Translations under genes and position numbers: made by a program
DNA from: Trochalopteron elliotii
Lineage: Eukaryota > Chordata > Aves > Passeriformes > Leiothrichidae
Length of the DNA stretch: 64,000 nucleotides
Assembly: GCA_024734555.1 (NCBI GenBank)
Contig: JANPWX010000106.1
Location: 3,377,067 to 3,441,066 of the forward strand
Direction: 5' to 3'
The notes under the pieces: generated by a model
What the model was told of the DNA's origin: nothing
What the model saw: the letters and a program-made list of their open reading frames with translations, nothing else
Database searches by the model: none
In this document: positions 49,931 to 59,625 of the stretch, piece after piece
Position numbering within the stretch: position 1 is the first letter of the stretch
Layout: each line of letters opens with the position of its first letter

Positions 49931-51789
49931 CTTTCAGGGAAGCTTGGAATTTATCAAATCCACATAGAAGTCCAGAAAGTTTTGAGCCGGGTACATGAAC
50001 TGTGCCTTCATGATCCATTTTGGACTGAGCAGGATTTAATTCTGTTCAAAGCCAGTTTTGCAGTTGGACAGGGTGTTACCACGAGCTGAACCTCCAGGTT
50101 CAAACATCTGGTGCCTGGTTTTATTCCTGTGGTTTGCCTCTTATCCCTTCCCTTTCCAGTAACAAACAAAAATTTATTCCCATCAAACTCTTCTGGTTGA
50201 GGGAGCTGCTTCTAACAAACTTAGTATTCATCTACCTAAAGTCTCACAAGCAAGAGAGAGGAAGAGCTGGAAAATGAACTTAGCATGCATCCTACTGCAA
50301 AGCTTTTCTTCAGGAAAAACATTCTATAATGAGAGTCTTGCTTTTCTTTGTTTTTTAGTGCAGTACATATTTCAGGTTTGATTTTTAATTCATATCTCAC
50401 ACTTCCAGGTCTGTCACGGTACAGTGCAAGTGGGAAAAGTTAAGTGTTTTGGTGTAAGACAGGTTTGAAAATAACCTCAGTATTTCACAGTAAAGGGAAA
50501 TCAATAAGGCCAGCGGGAAGGAGAAGAATAGGTGTATTAATAAACCAAGACTCTGAGAACAGAGGGGTCAGGAGCTAAATGTAGCTGTACCTGCAACCTA
50601 AAAGATCATTCCAGGCACCAGAGCCAGGACGTGGTGGGAAGCTCAGAAGTGTGGCCTACTTGTAGCTAGACAGAAAAAATGTGGGTTGCTGAGTTCTTTT
50701 TTTGGCTGAGGAGGGGTGTTTCCCCATTAGGATACAAAAATAGTAATTTCAGAAAATAAACTCAACTCCCAGACAAACTTTCAGCTAAATTGCATTCTGC
50801 AACGTAAGTAGATTCTGTGAGAGCAGCAAAATGCATTTAAACTGGTGAGTAGCTCTGATATTGAATATGCCTGATCTGGGAGGGTAAAGAACTTTCAGGA
50901 CTTGCTTTGCAATATTTTTCAGTAACTCACTGAGGCATCATTAATCTAGTATATATTTAGTTGACTTTGTGACATAGCTCAAATGATAGTCTGCTTTTAT
51001 TTGGAAGGCAAACACCCACCCAGATATCTCCTTTAAAAAGCTTTCACCTTTTGAGTGCACTAGATTTACTGATATTGATAGTACCATTTCCCACCTTGTT
51101 TCTGTGAATTTGCTCCTGGATTTATTATACATTTCATTCTTGGTCTTAGATGCTTTGGCAAAGTGAGCACTGAGGAAAGCAGAATTTGGGTATCTATAAT
51201 CAAAAGACAGTGCAAAAGTTCTGTATAATTTAACATTCCCAATCAAGTTTTTGAATCAGTGACAAGTGAAAAAAAAAAAAAAAGTCCAAATAATAAGAAG
51301 GAATGGCTGGTTTTACACAAGACCAATTCTTGTCTTGACTCAGAACCACTTGCCCCTCTGGTAGCTTCACATTTGGAGCTGGTGTAGTTAGACTAGTTTA
51401 GAAAGAGTTTTGAAAGACTATTAATAACCTTATAATTTGGGACAAAACTGAATTTGCTGAGACTTCTCTAAGATGATTCTACATATAAGAAAGCACTGGC
51501 AGGATTAGAGTCTACAGGCTTTGATCAGTAATATTTTGCCATAATACTCTTTCCCAGAAATATTCTTAGCTACTAATTCCTGAGGCTTATTATAGTTCCT
51601 ATTAGTTACTACTGTTTACCACATTTCTTTGACATATTTCTGCCTCTTTTTGGCTGCTGTTCTTGTACTGTCTCCTTACAACAGGTGCTGGTGTATTATC
51701 ATACCAAATAAATGTAGTTTCTGAAATGCAATTAAGCTGCAGAGACAGCAGAGGTAATTCCTGCCCATGACCTGAATTTCATGGCTTGC
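49931..51789. other. AT-rich noncoding stretch
   Basis: No gene supported; a 101-codon minus frame (50,941-51,246) is unrecognised. An A15 run is at 51,269-51,283. Confidence 0.55.
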
Positions 51790-51870
51790 AGTGCCACTGA
51801 CTTAGCATATGACCTTGGATGAAATTCCTCATTAGGAAAATGGGGCTGATTATTTACCCCCAGGGCACAG
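51790..51870 (+). mobile_element. MIR-like ancient SINE fragment
   Basis: GTGCCACTGACTTAGCATAT, GACCTTGGATGAAATTCCTC, AGGAAAATGGGGCTGATTAT follow the order of the MIR core 'tgccacttactagctgtgtgaccttgggcaagt...cctcatctgtaaaatggggataata'. About 16 bases of the core are deleted between the GACCTTGG and CCTCA blocks. Old and degraded; memory-based recognition. Confidence 0.7.
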
Positions 51871-54800
51871 TATCACGGTGTTACAAATGGCAAAAGCCAG
51901 GGAAGTACAAATTTCCTTGGAACTCTCCCAAATTCTGTCCATTGACCATATGCTAAAAGACATTATGGCAGGGAGTCTGTCTTCCCTACTCCGTGGGGAC
52001 AAGCAGAGTATTTCCTGTGCTAGTGGGAGGATGTTTAATGGCCAGATTTGTTACTCCTTGGTGCTGTGATGTGTGAGAGGGAATCTGCAGCAGGGTGGGT
52101 TTGTAGTGCAGTGTGACAGTGCAGCCCATGCAGCCAGGCAAAGGATGGTGCTTCAGCTATAAATCCATGTTTGTTCTGTGCATTACTTAGGCTACTTCAT
52201 TGTTTCAACCCTGCCTGAGAGCAGAACAGCAGAAAATATATTAGTATGCTTTATTTCCTTGTTCTCATCTGCATTAGCTGCCCTAATAAAAGCACTGGCT
52301 TTGCTTATAGACCTCACCTTTTCTCTTTGTCATCTATAGTGCTGAATTCAGAGGCAAAGAGGGGATGTGCTGTACTCCACAACAGGGTTAATTTATCTGA
52401 GTGAGGAAAAGAATTTATTACTTTTGGGGTCTTTCTTGTGTGCCTAACTGTATGTTAAATCTCAAAATTACATCAATACCAACCTTGGTTTCTGCTTTGG
52501 GGATATCAACAGAAAGGTGAAAATCTAATGTGGGCATAATCTGAAATAGAACAAGTAAAAAAATTCTATCTTGGACAATTTTTGCAGTAATTCCCTTATT
52601 TTATAAAATGTTATAGAGTTAATGGACACAGGAGCAGATCAACCTAAATGAAATATTTCCTTTAAAATGGGAAAATATTTTAATCCAGGAATGCCTGCAG
52701 TGCCTGGTGGGAATTTGAAAGCTCACAATTTGTGCTTCCAGAATTCTCTGTGGCTGTATTGCCACACCCCTGGAAACCCACAGGCTGCCCTCCCTTCTCC
52801 TGCCAGAAAGGCCCAACCATGGAGTTATAATGTGGACAAGGAGCTCAGCTGGGAGAGGAGGGTAAAGCTACAAAGCTTCAAACTCTGCCCTTCCAGCACC
52901 CAAGTATTTGTTTGTCCTTACTCCCTCCCCTAAACATGAAAATAGTATTGAAACTATACCATAATAACTGTTTTATATTCCTTTGATTTTTTACTAGGTC
53001 AAACTCAAGGCAGATTTTAGAGGGGTAAGAAAGTGTTAATACAAATAAAAGAGAAAGAAAGAAAATGGTAGGATTGTACTTTTTGGAAACCGATTTTTTT
53101 ACTGTGTCCAAACCAGGCAGTTTTGGCATTTTGAATTTCACTTCCTGCAAGGTCCATGTGAGAAAGAAAGAAAGAATGTCCTTCAGTAAATATTCCTCAG
53201 TAACTTGTTCACCAGCTTGTTTCCATTGTCTAATGCTGGGTCCAGCCCAGCCCCGGTATCCTCTTGGCTGTTATCTAGTCCAAGTTTTACTCCAATTCCA
53301 TACAAATTCCTTTTAGCTAAGCTGTCAGAGCATTTTCCTGAGCAAACACAAATCAAATATCTTATCTGAGCTAAGTCTGTGCTCTTGACTACCACACAAA
53401 CTTGAGACATGAGAGGATGTTTGCTGTTACTGAAGGCACCTGACAACCCCTATTAGTGTCACCTAATGAAATGTATTTGTGGTTCATGTCAGGGTTTTTT
53501 TTCCTTCCAAAAACAAACTCTTATTATTTTCTGCTGAGCCATCAGCTTGCCTTTTTTAAACAAAAGCTCATCTGCCTTTATGATTCTGATTTCAAAGTTG
53601 CCCATAAAACTTGAAACAAATATTTGCTCTGCATTACACAAAACAGGAATTTAATTACTTGTCTTATATCTTCTTGATATCTTTCTTTAACATCTCCAAA
53701 AAGAAAACATGATGGCAGCAATGAAACATACCTTCCCAAATGTCTGCATTCATTACTGGTACCAATAATCATACCAGTACCAATAAGGCCCTGATTCAGC
53801 AGAGTTCTCAAGTGCCTGCCCTAATTTTAAGCACAAATAGTCACATGAAGTCAGTTAATCATTTTTCATATCTGTGTTTTAGAGCCTTTCACTGCTGCCA
53901 GTGCTGCTGATCCAGCCAGGCTGTTCCCAGCTACAAACAGTGTGGCTTTCTTGGGAAGCGTGTCTCGGAGTTTTGTTAAGTCAGGAGTTACTAAATTATG
54001 CAATGTTTAACCAATTCTTCTTCATGAGGCAAACGCTGCTCCCATGGAAGTCTGCAGCAACATTTCCTGCTCTCAGTTATAACAGAAATAGGCTCCAGTG
54101 GAACAGATTATGAGAATTTTATTCATTTCACTAGGGATGTTGACTACTTAGACACACAAGAGGGTAGAATACTTTTCCTTTCATCAATAAGCTAAACACT
54201 TCTCTGGAAAAATAAATGGTTGTTATGCTGTAAATGTTACCACTGGGCATCATGTCCCACTGGTGTAAATCCATAGCCCCTTCCCATCAGTGTGGAAATG
54301 CAGGCTGCTGAACCAGAAGAGATGCTGAATGGCAGCGGGGTGGGGAAGGATGTCTCTGCTTTAGCCACTTTTAGGATGCAATGGAGCGATAATGTCAGAA
54401 CAAGCTGTACTTTTTAGGAGCAATCATTCATTCACTACTGTCAGGATTGCTGTAACCTATAGCAAATGCATCTATTCAGTGTTCTCGTGCGACCCAAGTG
54501 TGGGGAAGGGAAACTTCAAACCAAACTGGCAGGTTTGTGCTTCTCGAGTTTGACAGCAAACCCACTCACCAAGTCTGATGGTAGTGTAAATATATACTGG
54601 GAAATAGAGCCGTCACTGACAGACTCACCAAACCCAGACTCTCCTTTTGGAGCAGACCTTCTCCGAGATAAATGGTGTATAATACAGCCAAGGGAGCCAC
54701 TTTGCACAAGGATCTTTTTAAAATATAAAGTGTAGCCATCAGTGAGCCCATGTGTCTGTTGTGAGCTTGCTGAGTTTGGTTTGCATGGTTTGATGGAAGG

Positions 54801-55879
54801 AATGACCCAGATGCAGGTGATTTTTTCCACACAGATGAACAATGTGTGTATATCCCTCCCCTCTAAGTTTCAAGAAGGCTTTTATCATAGTTAGTACCAT
54901 GAGTGGCATTGCTGTGAGTAGCAGAGGGGGATCACTGCTGGGTTGCAGTTGGTGGCTGCAGCAGCAGATTTGGCTGGAAGCAGGGTGGGCTGGAGGATGC
55001 TCTGCCTTACACTTGAAGTGGAACCAGGGAGCTCCTGGAGAATATCTTCTCTACACAAAAAAAAAAAAAAAAAAAAGTAGGAGCTTTTTCCTGCCTCAAC
55101 AACTACCTCAGAAAGGGAAAGGGAGAAGAGTCACCAAGCAAGTCCATTGATCCTGTCTATCCTTACTTGGCAGGATCAAAGTGGATCACTAACAATTAAC
55201 TGTCTTTAAAACAAATCTCTGTCAGGGCCCATACAAGACTTTCTGTGTGAGATGAAGGAAGCCTGAATTAAACCCTGCCAAACATGAGGACACAGCCGTA
55301 GTTCTGCTGCTGGCCAAGATGGGACTGGGTCTGCAAACACTCTGCCTGGAGATCAGCGCTGTGCTGTGTGCTGGCCTGGGTTTCCCTAGAGCACTGCCTT
55401 GCTGACACTCCCAACAGCATCAGTGAAATGTGGTGAAGGGCCCCAAATAACTGAGGAGCTGGAGGAGCCAGGGCTCCTGACTGACATCCCTCCATTCATC
55501 TTAGGAGACAGTGCAGGGTAGGAAGCACTTGTACATCCTTATGGTATTTTTATGTGGATATCGTTGCCTCCTAGATTTGATTTTCAGCGATGAAGTGCAA
55601 TTTGTATTATGTGTGGAAAGGTCTGATACCACTGTGCTCGAAGGAAAAGTGCAGCTGGAAGCATGACCGTGTTCCCTTTCAGGCTAATTGAGTAAGAAAA
55701 ACGCAACAAGATCAAAGGAGGGGAGGGAGCAGCGTTCCCTGATTCGTGCAGAGGAAGGACAGCATTCCCCGTGTCACCTGCACGGCGGCTCTTCAGCAGA
55801 CTCACGGCTGTGTGAACGCAGCTGAGCTTGGCTTTTCCACCAACAGAGCCTCTGCTGTCCCCCTTTTTCCCCCGCTCCG
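51871..55879. other. Noncoding stretch
   Basis: No gene supported. Overlapping frames of 83-108 codons at 52,878-53,446 and 54,466-55,150 run on both strands and are unrecognised. An A20 run is at 55,057-55,076. GAAAGAAAGAAAG tracts are near 53,051 and 53,163. GC and CpG begin to rise after about 55,740. Confidence 0.5.
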
Positions 55880-56320
55880 GAGGGGTGCTGAGACAAAACC
55901 CCAAATGGCATTGTGGAGAGCGATCGCCGCCGTAGTCCCGAGGCCGGCCCGGAGCGTGTGGAGCCGTGTGAGCTCGGCGGGCCTGGCCCGGCGCTGACCT
56001 CGGCCTGCCCGGCGCGGGTCAGCGCCATTGAGCCCCAACAATGCCATTGACACGGAGCTCCGCGGGCCCCCGAGCGCCAGTCACAGCCCATTTTGCTGCA
56101 TAATGCCGGATCCTCCTGTGAAACGGGCCTCTGTTTGCCTCTGCCAGCCCAGCTCGGCCTGCATAGCAACTGCGAGGCTGAAATCCCAGCCTTGGGGGCA
56201 GCCGGCCCGGCCAGGGTTCTACAATCCGCGGCTGGAGTTGCCGAGGGGAGGCTGAATATTCACATGGGTGGCTTTGAGACGCCCCTGGGGCTGCGCAGAG
56301 AGAGGTGGGCGTGCGACAAA
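55880..56320. promoter_or_regulatory. CpG island
   Basis: This is the only true CpG-island-like block in the window. I count 23 CpGs in 55,921-56,100 (11, 7 and 5 per 60-bp line) and about ten more by 56,320, in clearly GC-rich sequence. It suggests an unmethylated promoter or developmental regulatory island. No TATA box or strand-specific start could be assigned. An RFX half-site-like GCATAGCAAC lies at 56,161. No coding exon is proven here; a 31-codon frame (stop included) beginning ATGG at 55,905 is discussed as a finding. Confidence 0.8.
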
Positions 56321-56339
56321 CACAGGTCTGGGCTCCTGA

Positions 56340-56480
56340 GGGAAGAAATAAAAGTGTGATTGATTCCATTTAAAAAATCCAGGGGCTAAAATAGCCGCCT
56401 TGAAAATGTCAATACCTCTTTAAATGTGGGTGGCATGTAAATCACAACCACATATGCAAAGAGCGACAAAGATTTAAAGA
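56340..56480. promoter_or_regulatory. Candidate developmental enhancer beside the CpG island
   Basis: Perfect PBX-HOX motif TGATTGAT (56,357-56,364), perfect RUNX motif AACCACA (56,446-56,452), octamer-like ATGCAAAG (56,454-56,461) and TCF/LEF-like ACAAAGATTT (56,466-56,475). The last three lie within 30 bp. CpGs persist in otherwise AT-rich sequence. Motifs are seen directly; function and conservation are inferred. Confidence 0.5.
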
Positions 56481-57480
56481 GTGCTGGGGCGAAATGAGTT
56501 TACAGGCTTGCGTAAGGGACTGAGCAACACCCGGGAAGGAATTATTTTAACCACCAGGATGGTAACAGTCCTTAGATCCCGACTCCAGGGTGCAATTTTT
56601 AATTTATTTTTTTTTTCCAAGACCATCTATTTTTACAAAAATAATTTTAAAATAAGTTTGACATTTTGCGCTAGGAGCTGTTGAGAAATTCCTTATATAA
56701 CATTAGCTCAGCGAAATATTAAAAGCTTTGCCGGGCTAAATTTGAGTGCGACTGTTTGTTCCACTTACTGGGGTCCCTCCTCTGTCCCCTCCCCCTGGTC
56801 CTCTTTCCTTATTGAAAAATAAAATATAGGTACGGCAAACCGTTACAAACCTAAATTCCGCAGCCATAAATACTGCAGCAAATAATCTTTTACACCCTCC
56901 CTTCCCTTCCTCCTCTCTAAAATGTATTTGAAACACAATTACTGTGTTTAATGATTCAATTTGTGAAGACTTTGTCACTAGGACAATGAAAGTGGCTCAA
57001 GTGTGATAAAGCAAACATACCAATAAACCTTGTTTTTATTGATTTGTAGGACGCTCAATTGTCTGGGAGAAACAGAGAGAGCTGACATCACCCCCTGGTC
57101 CCCCTGGAATGCAGTGATAAGTGTCAGCCTATTTTTCTTACAGGCAATTTCTCTGGCTATGTGATGTCTGGCTGCAAATTTAAAGTAAATGACATTCCAC
57201 AATCTGTTAGGAATGGGGGGTGGTGGTGAAGTCTGCATTATTTGTTTTAGAATTTAAAATAATTTTGTGTCTGAAAATTTCACCAGTGTCTAGACAAGAT
57301 GTATTGCTTGCCTGCTGAAAATATTGAAATTTTGTAATGTACAGCCGACAAAGCCACTTTCATAGTAAACATACAGATTCAATTTAAGATTTTTAGACTC
57401 CTTTTTACAGCATATTATATTATTATTACCGCTGGGGGAGCCAGATTAAATCTAATTCAGGTAGTCAAACACGGTACCAC
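56481..57480. promoter_or_regulatory. AT-rich shore with retained CpGs, likely conserved noncoding sequence
   Basis: No open frame of note; two minus frames of 80 and 86 codons are unrecognised. CpGs continue through about 56,870 (AGCGAAAT, GCCGGGC, GTGCGACT, the ACGGCAAACCGT inverted pair, TTCCGCAG), unusual for AT-rich vertebrate DNA and suggesting low germline methylation. At 57,090-57,220 both orientations of a TEAD-type core (GGAATGC, ACATTCC) and a TGTCAG core occur. AGATTAAATCT at 57,443-57,453 is a near-perfect palindrome with K50 homeodomain-like halves. Confidence 0.4.
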
Positions 57481-58984
57481 TCTGTGCAGGCCAAGTTTTC
57501 ACTGCATTTTCTTTAAAAGCCTCTTAAACATTTCAGTGTTTTGCATTTTGTTGTATTTCAGCTCTAATGCACATCTGAAGGGGACTGTGCTGGGGCAGCT
57601 GTGCATACACACACAGGGTGATCACACAAGCAATGTGAGCAGTGTCCTCCTTAATTTTACACATTCCTTTACTTTCTGTAGTCTATTTGAAAAGGCTGGG
57701 CAGGGAATTTTAGGAATATGAATACCCACCACTGCACAGAAAGACCTTGGGTAAAGGAATCACTTGATCTATGGTCTCTGTATTATCAATGAGACATTTT
57801 GCCATTTTAGGAAAGTTGAGTTTTGTACCTACAGTAAAATTGAAATTGATCACAAAATACTGAATTTCTTTCATGAACGTTAATAAATCTTTTTAATCTT
57901 GCTTCCTTTACTCAAATGCAAGGTTATCTTAAATCAAAAACTGCCTGGGATGTTTTAAGGCAAAAAAAAATATTTGCAACTACTTGTTTTCTCATTTAAT
58001 CTATTCAGCATATGCTCCCCAAAGTGTACAGCTTGTGTGGAGATAAGAGTGTGCATGTGGAGTTAGCTCCCTTCAGCTGGTGGATGGGCAAGAGGCAATA
58101 AAGAAATATTTTTTGTCCTGGTGGGAGAATTGAAGATCTGCTGTGGATTTTCAGTTTCTGAGGAATGGAAAACATGTCTGACTGAATTTCAGTCATATTC
58201 TGTTACATATGTAGGTTTTTGTCTAGCAATCTCAAAGCATCTATAATACATTATAGCATATTCATCAGCGTGGATAGACAATATTATTATTTTTCTTGGG
58301 GCTTAAATAGGATCCAGATTTGGTATGTGGGTATTTACTTAACTTGAAAATATGCTATTTATTTGGACATATTTAAGTACATCAACAGAAGCTTGCTGAA
58401 ATGTTTTTGCTATTCAAGCTCATTAAAAAAGAAAAACTCCTGTAAGAAAAGCTTGTTTAAAAAACAAATTAATTCCATAATTGTTCCTTTATCATAAAAT
58501 TATACTTCCTAAAGTCAGGAAAAAAGGCTTTCTGATAGCAACATTCACCACAAAGATGCTGGATAAGAGCAGAATAAACCAGGCCATGAACACTGAATAC
58601 AAAGGCTGGGTTTGTCCTCTGTCTGTATTTGTTGGCCTGTTTTGGCCACAGGTATCAGGCTCTCTACAGCCCCAAAAGGCCCCTCTCTTTCCCCAGGAAA
58701 CAAAATGAGTTTGTCACGTTCCAGCCACCAGGCTGAGGCACAATTAAAGGCAAAACACTGTAACAAAGAGAGGCACGGCTCAGTCACCAGGGTCTGTGGA
58801 GCTGATTGTTGTGTGAGAAAGCACCAGAATTTTGGTAGCCTTTAACAAATCTCCCTCTTCAGTTCTTTAATGCTCACGTTTTTACTGTAGTGAGCAAATC
58901 TTACAGCTTTCTTCAAGCTTCTTAGTAACTCCCCCCTGTTCCTTATTAAGAGTTTTGTGTTTCCAGCATTTCCAAATGCCAGTT
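57481..58984. other. AT-rich noncoding stretch
   Basis: No gene, CpG patch or clear repeat. Overlapping frames at 58,481-58,845 are unrecognised. Confidence 0.55.
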
Positions 58985-59072
58985 CTCAAAAAATCATGAG
59001 CCAGGCCTGGGAAAAAGAAATTATGAGTTTGGCTTAAACCAATGTACTTTGAATTCCTTTTATTTGCCTTCT
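58985..59072. repeat. Possible ancient repeat with AATCATGAG-type motif
   Basis: AAAAAATCATGAGCCAGGCC is followed about 30 bp later by AAATTATGAGTTTGGCTTAA, an internal near-repeat. CCTTTTATTTGCCTTCTC comes next. The pattern recalls an old reptile/bird interspersed repeat with 'aaatcatgagattggcttaaaa...tttatttgccttctgg'. Memory-based. Confidence 0.4.
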
Positions 59073-59439
59073 CTCTTTGGAGCTGTTAAGGATACTGGCA
59101 CTTCATCTTTTCAGGCTTCTTTCCACAGCTTTGAGAAGTGGAAATGTAACTTTTTAAAATGAAAGATGAGATTGCTTTGCAATGCATGAATCTGGCAGCT
59201 GGGGCTTTAAAAAAGCAAACCCATGAACTATGGTGAGACTTGCAGTTCAGAGCAGGGTTTGAATTGCTTTTGGATATTAATGCTGCTTCCACATTTTGAA
59301 TGTATCAAACTCTGACTTTGGGAAGAGATGGTGATTAGAAATTATTTTGCACATCACACTATTATCTTACCTATCAGCTGTTCCAAAACAGTCACACTAT
59401 ACAAACACTGTCTCTCTGACCCTTCCCCATTACTCAAAT
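59073..59439. other. AT-rich noncoding stretch
   Basis: Nothing recognised between the two ancient repeats. Confidence 0.55.
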
Positions 59440-59625
59440 TCTACAAACTCCCCATCTTTCTAGCAGAAAGTTTTCCCTCATACCTCACCTATTAAGTAGT
59501 AGCCCAATCCTTCCCACCAGAGGATGGATAATTCCTTTTCCCTTTGCAGCAGCTGTTTACATATTTAGAGGAATATTGCTTTATCTGTCAGTCTTGTACT
59601 GTCTGAACTAAGCCCTCAGATCAAA
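59440..59625 (-). mobile_element. Ancient CR1/L3-like LINE relic, 3' UTR fragment
   Basis: Plus-strand order GCAGAAAGTTTTCCCTCATA, GTAGTAGCCCAATCCTTCCC, GAGGATGGATAATTCC, CTTTGCAGCAGCTGTTTACA, CATATTTAGAGGAATATTGC and TGTCTGAACTAAGCC mirrors the reverse complement of the old amniote CR1 3' UTR. That sequence runs '...gaaagttttcctaatat...ctttgcagcagccttttatgtatttgaagactgttatc...agactaaac'. No coding part is recognisable. Confidence 0.72.

Noticed and set aside
55057..55076. A20 run as a retroposon tail on the plus strand
   Set aside because: No SINE, LINE or mRNA-like sequence recognised just before it; treated as a simple repeat.
55774..56369. Minus-strand frames of 83-131 codons across the CpG island
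   Set aside because: GC-rich islands are poor in stops in all frames. Compositions are Ala/Arg/Gly/Pro-rich and match nothing known.
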